From: an uncultured Clostridia bacterium
GTDB taxonomy: Bacteria > Bacillota > Clostridia > TANB77 > CAG-508
Assembly (NCBI GenBank): GCA_947628715.1
Contig: CANRAW010000006.1
Coordinates: 1 to 63,259 of the forward strand
Length of the DNA: 63,259 bases
Reading direction: 5' to 3'
Part shown: piece after piece, positions 28,343-41,500 of the stretch
Numbering within the stretch: the stretch's first letter is position 1
Layout: each line of letters begins with the position of its first letter
Position numbers and translations under genes: made by a program
The notes under the pieces: model-generated
The model's database searches: none
Seen by the model: only the letters and a program-made list of their open reading frames with translations
Told to the model about the DNA's origin: nothing

Positions 28343-29974
28343 TTATCTACCATCTCTTTCTGTTTCTTTTGGTTTTGTATTTTCTCCCATTCCTGACTCT
28401 TTCTTTGTGTAATTTCCATCTTGTTCTACCATTTCTCTTAAATATGCCATAAAGTTATCTCTTTGTTCTTTTATAGTTTTTGGTTCTTCATTCTTAGTTT
28501 CCTCTGTTTGTGTTTGAGCTGGTTCTTCATTTTTAGCTTCTTCAGCTTTTGGTTCTTCTTCTTTTTCAGGTGTAGATACTTCTTCTACCATTTCTGGTTC
28601 TTCGCTTACATTTTCTCCCATGGCTTTAGCAACCCTATCTGTCCATTCTTGTTGTTTATCGCTATTAATAGTAGTATCTGTTTTACCTTCGCTCATTATT
28701 TTATTAAATTCTTCTTCGCTCATTTCTACATTTTCTTCTTCAATACCATTTGCAATTTTTTCAGCCAATTTTTCTTTTCTTTCTTGTTCTTGTTTTGCCA
28801 TAGCCCACTCATCTGCTCTTTTTGCAATTCTTTTTCCAAGCAATGGGATTCTTGATATTATTTTATGTCTTTCGGCAAAAGGTACATATTGATTTGCAGG
28901 AAGATTATTTTTTTCTTCTTCTGCAATTTCTTGTTTTTCTTCGCCATTAGTTTCTTCCTCTTTTATTGTATCATCAGTAGTGTATTCTGCATCATTTCTT
29001 GTGTCGTCAGCAGTATATTCTACTTCGCTTTTCTTTGCTTCTTCTACAATAGCGTTATATTCTTCTTCACTCATTTCTGTTGGCTCTACTGGATTTACTT
29101 CTTCTGGTTTTACTTCTTGCTTTGTTTCTTCTGTTTTAGCAGTTTCTTCTTGTTTCTTTGATTCTTCTTTTCTTTCTTGTACATCTTCTATTTTTACATA
29201 AACAATGTCATCCCATGTTTTTCCAGCTGCTAACATTTTCCAAGCCATATCACATTTTGCTATCATAGAGTCTTCATTGCTTTTTCCTTCTTTATATTTA
29301 TTAGCCTCTTTTTTAGCATCTTTTAAATCAGCTTCTAATTTTTCCATAGACATTTCTGATTTTTCTTTTAATAATTTATTTCCTTCTATTGCTAAATCAT
29401 TTAATTCTTTTCTATCATTATCATCTAATTCAGCTTTTTTATAATATTCTTTTCTTTTATTTTCTATTTCTTCTAATTTTTTATCTACTTCTTTTGCTCT
29501 ATCTACTTTTGCTTTTGCTTCAGCTACTTTTACATTTGCTTTATCAGCTTTTTCAACTTTCTTTTCTTTAATATCGTCCTTAATAGACATAATATGTAAA
29601 ATTTGTTCTCTTAGTTTTGGGAAGTTTTGTAAAACTTTTTCCTCTTTTTCTAGTTTACGATCTTCTCTTGTAAGTCTTTCATAAGACTCTTGTTCCATAG
29701 TTGCTCCTCTACCTACAATTTCTTTATTGATATCTTCTCTTCTTTTTGAAACTCTAACAAGTAATTCTGCCATTTTTGCATCTGTTTCTAAGAATTTTGC
29801 AGTTTTTTGTTCATCAGATATTGTTTTATCATCTGCAATTTCCTTTAAATCAATAAATATTTGCTGCATCTTACTAATTTTCTCTTTTTTAGGTTGTTTC
29901 TTCATTTGTTCTCTTCTCATTTTCTTTTTTTCTTCTTTTTCTCTTTCTAAAGCGTTTTTGTATCTTTTTGCCAT
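28343..29974 (-). CDS. Lys/Glu-rich coiled-coil protein, function unknown
   Basis: This 543-residue protein has no signal peptide or membrane segment. Residues 1-250 are strongly charged and heptad-like (REQMKKQPKKEKISKMQQ; AEAKAKVDRAKEVDKKLEE). Residues 270-345 and 450-520 are Glu/Thr/Pro-rich and probably disordered. The degenerate element EEMSEEEYNAI / EMSEEEFNKIM is repeated twice. I do not recognise the family. It could be a cytoskeletal or scaffold protein. It contains no in-frame CGG and sits upstream of the ribosomal operon on the same strand. Confidence 0.8.
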   Translation of the reverse strand: MAKRYKNALEREKEEKKKMRREQMKKQPKKEKISKMQQIFIDLKEIADDKTISDEQKTAKFLETDAKMAELLVRVSKRREDINKEIVGRGATMEQESYERLTREDRKLEKEEKVLQNFPKLREQILHIMSIKDDIKEKKVEKADKANVKVAEAKAKVDRAKEVDKKLEEIENKRKEYYKKAELDDNDRKELNDLAIEGNKLLKEKSEMSMEKLEADLKDAKKEANKYKEGKSNEDSMIAKCDMAWKMLAAGKTWDDIVYVKIEDVQERKEESKKQEETAKTEETKQEVKPEEVNPVEPTEMSEEEYNAIVEEAKKSEVEYTADDTRNDAEYTTDDTIKEEETNGEEKQEIAEEEKNNLPANQYVPFAERHKIISRIPLLGKRIAKRADEWAMAKQEQERKEKLAEKIANGIEEENVEMSEEEFNKIMSEGKTDTTINSDKQQEWTDRVAKAMGENVSEEPEMVEEVSTPEKEEEPKAEEAKNEEPAQTQTEETKNEEPKTIKEQRDNFMAYLREMVEQDGNYTKKESGMGENTKPKETERDGR

Positions 29975-30123
29975 AAAAATTACCTCCTAATTATTTTTTA
30001 TAAATATATTACGTATAAATATCCTAATTTATCATACAAAATTATTTTAACACATTTACATAATTTTGTCAATTTTTTTGACGAAATATTTGTATATATG
30101 TCATAAATAAATTAATTAAGTAA

Positions 30124-30153
30124 AAGAGGAAATCCATAGACTTCCTCTTTTTA
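30124..30153 (-). terminator. Terminator after adhesin A
   Basis: An imperfect stem (AAAGAGGAAGT / ATTTCCTCTTT) with a short loop ends in T residues right after the stop codon of the first giant gene. Confidence 0.75.
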
Positions 30154-30155
30154 TG

Positions 30156-33100
30156 TTACATTACATACTTCTTAATTAATCCAATTCCTCCTGCAAATGT
30201 TACAAGTATTATCATTACTAATCCTAAGTATATTCTTGCTCCACCTGTCTTTACTGCTATTATTACTGGTGCGTCGTCTATATCGTCTTCTCCTTCTTTT
30301 TTGTTATTTGGTGTTGAGTCTACATCTGGACTATCACTTGGATTATCGTCTTCACTTATTTCTGCTAAGTTTACTTTTCTTCCAAAGTTCTCTTTATTGT
30401 TTATCCATGTTAATACTACTTGTATTTCTGCACTCTCCCCTGGCTTTAATAGTTTTTTCTCTAATGCCTTTGTTGCTATTACTCCATTTCCTTTTTCATA
30501 CCAGTCTGGATTATCTTCTTTTACAAATTTTAGTCCTTCTGGTATATAGTCTGTTACTTCTGTCGCATATCCTTCGATTTCTCCCTCGTTTGTTACTCTT
30601 ATTGTATATCTATATTTGATACTTATTTTATTTATGTCTTTTGATTTTATTTCAAGTTTTACCGTATCTTCATTTTTCGAAGTTTCTGCTGTATGTCCTG
30701 TATTTATTACATCTGTTTTTCCATTTAATGTTACTATCGTTTCTGATACCCATTTTAATAATGATAAGTCGAAATATTTTACTTTTACATTATCATAGTC
30801 AATATCGTCTTCGTTATCGTCGTCGTCATCATGGTCATATTCTTCGTCTCTATGTGGCTCTGAGTCATCATCGTCGTCTGAGTCGTCTGAGATTTGTGCT
30901 GTGTTTACTATTATTCTTTCTGACTCTTCTTTTGTTGTTGCTTTATATGTAACCTTAAATGCAATTTCAATGTCTCTATAGTTTGGGTTTCCTTCTGTTA
31001 CTCCTAATTCTTTATTGTATGCTTTTATTAGATTATTTCTTCCTGTCTCTTGTTCTTGCTCTTCTGATAAGTAATCTGTTATTATGTATTTTGCTTTATT
31101 TACATCTTTAGTTTCTTCTTGATTTTCGTCTAGCATTACCCATCTATATTTTTTATTTGTTTCATGTTCTGGTAAAAATTCTAATCCTTCTGGCATATCG
31201 TCTGTTATTTCGTTTGCATATCCATCTGCTTCTCCTTCGTTATATACTCTTATTGTATATGTTACGATGTCTTGTGTTACTACTTCTACTGGATCTTTTG
31301 GATGTTTATATCTTAATCTGTCTTTTTCTTCGTCATAATATGGATTTGGATATCTTGTATTTATTTTTAAATTTCCAACTTTTGTTATGAATTTTCTTAA
31401 TGCTAAGTCAAAGTTTGGTTTTACTACTACTTTTTCATAGTCATCGTCGTCCTCTTGTCCTGGTACATAAGGTTTATCTTCTTCGTCTTCTTTGTATTTT
31501 GGCTTTTCTTCATCATCTGGCTCGTCGAAATCTCCGTCTGGCGTTGAATCTCTATCTTCTGGAATTTCTTTTCCTTCTTCGTCTGTTTCTTCTGTTATTT
31601 GTGCTAAATTTGTTAAGATTCCATTTCCTACTGCTTTTTCGTCTACTTTACAAACTATTATTACATCTATATAATCTAGCGTTCCATCTCCATCATAGGC
31701 AAGTAAAAGTTTTCCATTTTCTCTATCTTTATATACTTCTTCTCCTTTTTCATTATCCATTGCTGTTATTATTGTCTTTACTTGTCTTGTTTTTTCGTCA
31801 TATACCCATCCATATCTTTGATTTATTTCGTTATCTGGCAAGTAAGTTAAGTAATTTGGTAAATAGTCTGTTATTTCACTTACATATCCATTTATTTCGC
31901 CTTCGTTATATACTCTTATTGTGTATGTTACTAAACTTTCTTTTTTTACTAAGATAGGTTTTTTTGGATGCTCATATTCTGATGTTGTATCCCTTCCTTG
32001 ATCCATGATGCCAGTTTTTACATTTGGTTCCCTTGATGCTTCAGGCTTTACCCCATCTACTTCTGATATATATTTTCTTAGTGATAAGTCTAGTTCTTTT
32101 GGAACTACAACTACTTTCTCATAATCGTCGTCGTCTTCTTGTCCTGGTACATAAGGTTTATCGTCTTCATCTTCTTTGTATTTTGGCTTTTCTTCATCAT
32201 CTGGCTCTTCAAAGTTTCCATCTGGAGTTGAATCTCTATCTTTTGGAACATCATTTCCTTCTTCGTCTGTTTCTTCTGTTATTTGTGCTAAGTTTGTTAA
32301 GATTCCATTTCCTACTGCTTTTTCGTCTACTTTACAAACTATTACTACATCTATATAATTTAATGTTCCATCTCCGTCATAAGCAAGTAATAATTTTCCA
32401 TTTTCTCTATCTTTATATACTTCATCCCCTTTTTCATTTTCCATTGCTGTTATTGTTGTTTTTACTTGTCTTGTTTCTGCATCATATACCCATCCGTATC
32501 TTTGATTTACTTCGTTATCTGGTAAGTAAATTAAGTAATTTGGTAAATAGTCTGTTATTTCACTTACGTATCCATTTATTTCGCCTTCGTTATATACTCT
32601 TATTGTATACGTTACTAGACTACCTTGTTTTACTGGAACTGGCTTTTTAGGATGTTCATATTCTGCTGTTGTATCTTGTTTTTGATCCATGATTCCAGTT
32701 TTTACATTTGGCTCTCTTGTATTTTCAAGTTCTATGCCATCTACCTCTGATATATATTTTCTTAATGATAAGTCTAGTTCTTTTGGAACTACTACTACTT
32801 TTTCATAATCGTCGTCATCCTCTTGACCTGGTACATAAGGTTTATCTTCTTCGTCTTCTTTGTATTTTGGCTTTTCTTCATCATCTGGCTCGTCGAAATC
32901 TCCATCTGGTGTTGAATCTTTATCTTCTGGAACATCATTTCCTTCTTCGTCTGTTTCTTCTGTTATTTGTGCTAAGTTTGTTAAGATTCCATTTCCTACT
33001 GCTTTATCATCTACTTTACAAATTACAATAACATCTATATAGTCAAGCGTTCCATCTCCATCATAAGCAAGTAAAAGTTTTCCATTTGCTCTATCTTTAT

Positions 33101-36100
33101 ATACTTCATCCCCTTTTGCATTATCCATTGCTGTTATTGTTGTTTTTATTTGTCTTGTTTCTGCATCATATACCCAGCCATATCTTTGATTTATTTCGTT
33201 ATCTGGTAAGTAAATTAAGTAATTTGGTAAATAGTCTGTTATTTCGCTTACATATCCATTTTCTTTTCCTTCATTATATACTCTTATTGTATATGTAACT
33301 AGACTTCCTTGTTTTACAACAACTGGCTTTTTAGAATGTTCATATTCTGCCGTTGTATCTCTTCCTTGGTCTAAAATGTCTGTTTTTACATTTGGTTCCC
33401 TTGAATTTTCTAAACTTTCTCCATCAACTTCTGATATAAATTTTCTTAATGCTAAATCTATTTCTGGTGATTTTACATATACCTTTTCAAAATCGTCATC
33501 GTCCTCTTGTCCTGGTACATAAGGTTTATCGTCTTCATTGCCTTTATAATCTGGTAATTCGTCATCTTTTGGAAGTTCAAATTCGCCATCTGGCACAGAA
33601 TCTCTATCTTCGTCTAATGGTTCATTATTTTTATCTGCCATTTCTGTTATTTGTGCTAAATTGGTTATATTTGTGTCCCATGGTGCTGTATTTAATACTT
33701 TACATGATATTTCAATATCAACATAACTTAATTTATAGTTATTTGTTTCTTCTATAAATTCTGCTTTTGGTATTAATACTTCTCCTAAAGGTTTTCCGAA
33801 TTTCTGTCTCTTCTATATTTCCTCCAACTGCTCTAACTATGCAGTTTCCGTGTAGTTTCAGTTTTTCTTTTAGTTCCTTCGTCTATGTTCCACCAAGTTC
33901 CATTATCGTCTCCATAAGGTACATATTGTAAATATGGTGGTAAATAGTCTGTTACTTCTTTTATATATGTATCAACTTCCCCTTCATTATATAATCTTAA
34001 TGTATATGTTACAATATCTCCTACTTTTACTTCTACTGGCTTTTTTGTATGATTATATTCTGCTGTTGTTTGATAAGTCTCACCTTCATATTTGTCTAAT
34101 TTATTTGTATCTACATCTGGTACTCTTGATTTATCACCTTCTAGTTTTTCTCCATTTACTGCCGTTATAAATTTTCTTAATGCCACGTCTACCTGTGCAT
34201 TATTTGTATTTGTTATTCTATATCCTTCTTGTTGATTTCCTTCTACTTTTGCTATATATCCGCTTGGTACTTCACTTTCTTCTACTGTATATGTTATTAA
34301 TCTTCCTTGATTATATTTTGCCAAATTCTGCCATATATATGAAAGATTATCTTTTTCAAGTGTTACCTCATTTTCATATACTATATCTTCTCCCGCTGTT
34401 CCTATTAATTTAACTTTATATTTGTCTCTTAAACCAGCTCTATCATTATTGTCTTGCCATATTTTATCAACTCTAACATTTACTTTATCTGGCGTATAAC
34501 TATTTGTTATTGTAAATCCCTCTGTTTGGTTTCCTTCAATATCTGCTGTATATCCTTCAGGAACTAGACTTTCTGTTACTGTATAATTAATTAATTCTCC
34601 ATCGTAATATTTATCTAGATGGTTCCATGTGTATGTAAGGTTATCTTTTTCAAGTAATACTTCATTTTCGTATACCGTTACTCCTTTTGCTGTTCCTAGT
34701 ATTTTTACTTTATATGATGTTCTTTTTCCATCTTGATTATTGCTATCGTTCCATACCTTATTTACTGTAACTTGAGTTTCTTCTGGAGTATGTGTATTTG
34801 TTATCTCAAATCCCTCGTCCTGATTTCCTGTTACGCTTGCTTGATAATCTGCTGGTACAAAACTTTCTTCTACTGTATATTTTACTAGTTCTCCTTTATT
34901 ATATTTTGGTAGTTTTTCCCATGTATATGATGTATTATTCTTGCCTAATTCAACTTCATTTTCATATACTTTTTCTCCATGTGCTGTTCCTGTTATCTTT
35001 ACTTTATATGTTCCTCTTCTTCCATCTTGGTCATTTTCATCATTCCATATTTTTTTGACACTTACACTTGTTTCTTCTGGTACTCTCGTATTTGTTATTG
35101 TAAAGTTTGAAGTTTGTGTTCCTTCAACTTTTTCTTGATACCCATCTGGCACTAGACTTTCTACTACTGTGTATGTAATTTGCTCCCCTTCATAAAATTT
35201 TGCTAAGTGCTCCCATGTATATGTTAAAGTGTCCTTTGGTAGTGTTTGTTCGTCTTCATATACTTTTTTTCCTTTTGCTGTTCCGGTTATTTTTACCTTG
35301 TATTCAGACCTTTTGCCGTCTTGGTCATTATTATCGTTCCATACTTTCGTTACTTTTACGCTTGTTTCTTCTGGAGTATGTGTATTTGTTATTCTAAAAC
35401 CGCTATTTTGATCTCCTTCTACTTTATATTTATAATCTGCTGGTACGAAACTTTCTGTTACTGTATATGTAATTAGTTCTCCTTGATAATATTTTTCTAA
35501 ATTTTCCCATATATATTTTAATGTTTCTTTTGGAAGTGGTACCTCATTTTCATATACTGTTCTTCCTTTTGCTGTTCCCGTTATTTTTACGTTATATGTT
35601 CCTCTTTTTCCATCTTGATTATTTTTGTCATCCCATTCCTTTTCTACATTAACACTTACCTTTGCAGGTGTATGTGTATTTGTTACGTTAAATCCTGTTT
35701 CTGGATTTCCTGTTACATTTGCCTCATATTCATTTGGAATTATACTTTCTGTTACTGTATATACAATTAATTTTCCTTCATGATATTTTGGCAATTTATC
35801 CCATGTATGCGATAATGTATTTTTATCTAACATTTGTTTTTTCTCAATTACTGTTACTCCATCTACTTTTCCCTCTAGTTTTACCTCATAAGAATTTCTT
35901 TTTCCATCTTGGTCTTGATTATCTACCCATGTTTTTGTAACTTGTACTTTTGTTTCTTCTGGAGTATGTGTGTTTGTTATTGTAAATCCATTTTCTGCAT
36001 CTCCAGATATGCTTGGAGTATAATCATCTGGAATTTCACTTTCAATTACTGTATATTGTATTTCTTTTCCATCCTTATATTTAGGCAAATTATTCCATGT

Positions 36101-38371
36101 ATATGAGTTTTCTCCTTTCTGCATTTCTTTTTCTTCTTGATATGCAATTTGCCCATCTACCATTCCAACTACTTTTACTTTATAAGATGTTCTTTTTCCA
36201 TCTTGATCATCATTATCGCTCCATATTTTTTCTACACTTACACTTGTTTTTGCTGGTGTATGTGTATTTGTTATTGTGAACCCATTTTTTGCATCTCCTG
36301 TAACTTCTTCCTCATATCCATCTGGAACCAAACTTTCTGTTACTGTGTATACTATTTCTTCTCCATTATTATATTTATCCAAATCTGTCCATTCATAATG
36401 TGTTGTACCTGCTTGCAACTCTACTTCTTCTGAATGTACTACCTTGCCATGTGCTGTTCCTTCTATTTTTACTTTATATTTATTTCTCTTTCCATCCTGG
36501 TTGTCATTGTCGCTCCAAATTTTATCTACACTTACACTTGTTTTTTCTGGCGTATATTTATTTTTTATTTTAAATCCACTTTTTGCATCTCCTGTAACTT
36601 CTTCCTCATATCCATCTGGAACCAAACTTTCTGTTACTGTGTATTCTATCTCGATTCCATTATGATATTTTGCTAGACCTGTCCATGTATGTGTTAATTT
36701 GTCTGGTTCTAATTCAACCTCAGATGAATATACTTGTTCACCATTCGCTTTTCCTACTATTTTTACTTTGTACCTTTTTCTTTTTCCATCCTGATTATCT
36801 TTATCTTCCCATATTTTGTCTACTTTTACATCTACTGTTTTTGGTGTATATCTATTTGTTATTTTAAATTCATTTTTTGCATCTGATGTAACGCTTGCAT
36901 CATATTCGGCTGGAACTACACTTTCTGTTACTGTGTATTCTATCTCCTCTCCTTCGTCATATTTTGGTAATCCTGTCCATGTATGTGTAGTTTCTCCTTT
37001 TTGTAATTCTACTTCATTCGTATATACTACTTCTCCATGTGCTCTTCCTTCTATTTTTACTGTATATTTATCTCTTTTTCCATCTTGATTATCTTTGTCT
37101 TCCCATATTTTGTCTACTTTTACATCTACTGTTTTTGGTGTATATGTGTTTGTTATTGTAAATCCATCTTTTGCATTTCCAGTTACACTATAGTGATATT
37201 CATCAGGAACTACAGTTTCTGTTACTGTATATTCTACTTTAACCCCATCTTTGTATTCTGGTAAATTTCTAAATGTATGTGTTAATTCATCTGCTTGCAT
37301 TTCTACTTCTTCTGAATATACTTCTATATTATTTGCTGTTCCTACGATTTTTACTTTATATGCTTTTCTTTTTCCATCTTGGTTTTCATTATCATCCCAT
37401 TTTTTGGTAACTTGTACTTCTATTGTTGACTCTTTTTCTTCTACACTTACTATTGGCTGTTCTAGTGCCATATTAGTTCCAACTGTATGTATTGTTATTT
37501 TTCTTTGCAAAGTATAATTTCCATCTTGTGTCTCTGCTTTTGCTGTATCTATTAAGTATTTATATAACTTGCCTGCAGCTTCTTGTCTTTCTTGACCATA
37601 AGTATCATTTAAAGTTTCACTCATACCATCAAATAATCCTGCAAATGTATCATAATCATCTTTTTCAACAAATTCATCGCCTGTTAATTTCATATAAATC
37701 GTTGGTAAAGTAGCTTGATGATAATCGTTTTCATCGCTATTTGTATAATACCATATTGCAAGTTGTGTAATTGCTTCTATATCTGACCTTGTTAATACAT
37801 TGTATAAATCTTCTGATTTCGTTAAGTCTTTTGGCTTATATCCGGCATGTGCTTTTAAATAATCTTTATATTCTGTATCTGATGCACTGCTAAGTAACAT
37901 ATGGTCTAATATCCACATTACTGCATCAAAATTACTTTTGCCTGTTGAATCAAATATTGAAATTTCACTATGTAATGATGCAAAATCATTTACCAATTTA
38001 TTATACTCACTTGGCATTTCATAGCTTACATTATAATTAACTACTTTATTTCCACTGCTTGATAAATCTTCTGTTGTAAATCCTAACCCTGCTCTTAAGC
38101 AGTACAAATCTTTTACTTCGTCTGTTTCTAGTCCTTCAGCCGTGCATGTAACTAGATTCCAAATATTTTTTGTTCTACTTGTCTGTCCTTTATATAACTG
38201 ATGCATATATGTCATGGGTCCGAGTGTTCCTTGCTCTTTCCTTATTTTTGTAATTGTTACATATCCAATGCTTGTTGCTGCTTCGACAACGTCAAAAAAA
38301 GCTATAATTAATAGCATAATCAAAAACATCACTAATATTTTAATTATTCTAGTTAATTTACTAGCTTTCAT
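30156..38371 (-). CDS. Giant thioester/CnaB adhesin A (two CGGA shifts)
   Basis: This secreted surface protein has about 2737 residues. The order is: signal peptide (about 1-31); a thioester-type domain with LYCLRAGLGF (Cys near 91) and EAITQLAIWYYTN (the Gln partner); eleven CnaB-type repeats of about 85-90 residues, each with V.K.W, Y.V.ES and TNT/TNR positions that would form a Lys-Asn isopeptide bond with a Glu catalyst; six DUF11-like repeats (LALRKFIS..., TYTIRVYNEGE, LPNYLIYLP) separated by acidic PGQEDDDD linkers; and an anchor (IAVKTGGARIYLG, hydrophobic run, KKYVM). Shifts at CGGA 33847-33850 (residue 1508, TTGNCIVRAVGG) and 33795-33798 (1525, EIGKPLGEVL) join what would otherwise be two separate genes. 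It probably mediates covalent attachment to host or matrix. Confidence 0.88.
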
Positions 38372-38587
38372 CTTCTACCCACCTTTTTGTTATATTATAT
38401 ATATATATATTTATATTAATATTTCAATATGTATACCTATTATATTTTATATATTTTTATAAGTTAAAGTCAATAGCATTTTTTTCCATAATAATAAGGC
38501 TATTTAAAATCCTTTACGGAAATAAGATTTCAAATAACCTTTATATTCTTTTACATTTTTATTACATTTTACATTACAGCTTTTTTA
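38372..38587 (-). promoter_or_regulatory. Upstream module of adhesin A
   Basis: This gap holds an imperfect hairpin (38496-38541) whose loop contains TTTACGGAA. A -35-like TTGACT (38473-38468) and an AT-rich -10 region (TATAAA 38451-38446, then TATAAT) follow, and AAGGTGGG precedes the ATG. Upstream of the hairpin are direct ATGTAA-type repeats. The same arrangement precedes adhesins B and C. Confidence 0.6.
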
Positions 38588-41500
38588 TTATATATCTAGT
38601 ACATATTTTTTAATTAATCCAATTCCTCCTGCAAATGTTACAAGTATTATCATTACTAATCCTAAGTATATTCTTGCTCCTCCTGTCTTTACTGCTATTA
38701 TTACTGGTGCGTCGTCTATATCGTCTTCTCCTTCTTTTTTGTTATTTGGTGTTGAGTCTACATCTGGACTATCACTTGGATTATCGTCTTCACTTATTTC
38801 TGCTAAGTTTACTTTTCTTCCAAAGTTCTCTTTATTGTTTATCCATGTTAATACTACTTGTATTTCTGCACTCTCCCCTGGCTTTAATAGTTTTTTCTCT
38901 AATGCCTTTGTTGCTATTACTCCATTTCCTTTTTCATACCAGTCTGGATTATCTTCTTTTACAAATTTTAATCCTTCTGGTATATAGTCTGTTACTTCTG
39001 TTGCATATCCTTCGATTTCTCCTTCGTTTGTTATTCTTATTGTATATCTATATTTTATACTTATTTTATTTATGTCTGTTGATTTTATTTCAAGTTTTAC
39101 TGTATCTTCATTTTTCGAAGTTTCTGCTGTATGTCCTGTATTTATTACATCTGTCTTGCCATTTAATGTTACTATTGTTTCTGATACCCATTTTAATAAT
39201 GATAAGTCAAAATATTTTACTTTTACATTATCATAGTCAATATCGTCTTCGTTATCGTCGTCATCGTCATGATCATATTCTTCGTCTCTATGTGGCTCTG
39301 AGTCGTCATCGTCGTCTGAGTCGTCTGAAATTTGTGCTGTGTTTACTATTATTCTTTCTGACTCTTCTTTTGTCGTTGCCTTATATGTTACCTTAAATGC
39401 AATTTCAATGTCTCTATAGTCTGGGTTTCCTTCTGTTACTCCTAATTCTTTATTGTATGCTTTTATTAGATTATTTCTTCCTGTCTCTTGTTCTTGCTCT
39501 TCTGATAAGTAATCTGTTATTATGTATTTTGCTTTATTTACATCTTTAGTTTCTTCTTGATTTTCGTCTAGCATTACCCATCTATATTTTTTATTTGTTT
39601 CATGTTCTGGTAAAAATTCTAATCCTTCTGGCATATCGTCTGTTATTTCGTTTGCATATCCATCTGCTTCTCCTTCGTTATATACTCTTATTGTATATGT
39701 TACGATGTCTTGTGTTACTACTTCTACTGGATCTTTTGGATGTTTATATCTTAATCTGTCTTTTTCTTCGTCATAATATGGATTTGGATATCTTGTATTT
39801 ATTTTTAAATTTCCAACTTTTGTTATGAATTTTCTTAATGCTAAGTCAAAGTTTGGTTTTACTACTACTTTTTCATAGTCATCGTCGTCCTCTTGTCCTG
39901 GTACATAAGGTTTATCTTCTTCGTCTTCTTTGTATTTTGGCTTTTCTTCATCATCTGGCTCGTCGAAATCTCCGTCTGGCGTTGAATCTCTATCTTCTGG
40001 AATTTCTTTTCCTTCTTCGTCTGTTTCTTCTGTTATTTGTGCTAAGTTTGTTAAGATGCCATTTCCTACTGCTTTTTCGTCTACTTTACAAACTATTATT
40101 ACATCTATATAATCTAATGTTCCATCTCCGTCATAAGCAAGTAATAATTTTCCATTTTCTCTATCTTTATATACTTCATCCCCTTTTTCATTATCCATTG
40201 CTGTTATTGTTGTCTTTACTTGTCTTGTTTTTTCGTCATATACCCATCCATATCTTTGATTTATTTCGTTATCTGGCAAGTAAATTAAGTAATTTGGTAA
40301 ATAGTCTGTTATTTCGCTTACGTATCCATTTATTTCGCCTTCATTATATACTCTTATTGTGTATGTTACTAAACTTCCTTTTTTTACTTGCACCGGTTTC
40401 TTTGAATGTTCATATTCTGATGTTGTATCCAGTCTTGAATCTAATTTATCTGTTTTTACATTTGGTTCTCTTGTATTTTCAAGTTCTACACCATCTACTG
40501 CTGATATGAACTTCCTTAAACTCATGTCAAATTCTGGTTTTATTACTAAAACTTTTTCAAAGTCATCATCATCTTCTTGTCCTGGAATGTATTCTTTATC
40601 TAACTCATTATCTTTATAATCTGGTAATTCTTGATCAGATGGAAGTTTAAAATTGCCATCTGGTACTGAATCTCTATCTTCGTCTAATGGTTCATTATTT
40701 TTATCTGTCATTTCTGTTATTTGTGCTATATTGGTTACCTTTGTATTTTTTTCTACTGTATCTAATACTTTACATGATATTTCAATATCAACATAACTTA
40801 ATTTATAGTTATTTGTTTCTTCTATAAATTCTGCTTTTGGTATTAATACTTCTCCTAAAGGTTTTCCGAATTTCTGTCTCTTTAATATTGCCTCCAACTG
40901 CTCTAACTATACAGTTGCCGTGTAGTTTCTGCTTTTCTTTTGGTTGCTTCGTCTATATTCCACCAAGTTCCATTATCGTCTCCATAAGCTACATATTGCA
41001 AATATGCTGGTAAATAGTCTGTTACTTCTTTTATATATGTATCAACTTCTCCTTCATTATATAGTCTTATTGTATATGTTACAATATCTCCTACTTTTAC
41101 TTGTAATGGTCTTTTTGTATGATTATATTCTGCTGTTGTTTGATATAAGTCACCAACAGTTGTATTTAATTTATTTGTATCAACTTCTGGTACTCTTGAT
41201 TTTTCACCTTCTAGTTTTTCTCCATTTACTGCAGTTATAAATTTTCTTAATGCTACGTCTACCTGTGCATTATTTATATTTGTTATTCTATATCCTTCTT
41301 GCTGATTTCCTTCTACTTTTGCTATATATCCGCTTGGTACTTCACTTTCTTCTACTGTATATGTTATTAATTGTCCATTATTATATTTTGGTAAATTTGT
41401 CCATGTATATGTTAGAGTATTTTTATCTAGTGTAACCTCATCTTCATATACTTGTATTCCATTTGCTGTTCCTATTATTTTAACTTTATATGAATCTCTT

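Noticed and set aside
33642-33832. Separate genes at 30156-33641 and 33833-38371
   Set aside because: The second piece has no signal peptide or ribosome binding site, and two CGGA steps join the pieces through conserved sequence that also exists in adhesins B and C.
33800-37500. CRISPR-like array suggested by regular repetition in adhesin A
   Set aside because: The period is about 260-290 bases, matching CnaB protein domains, and the repeats are diverged coding sequence.
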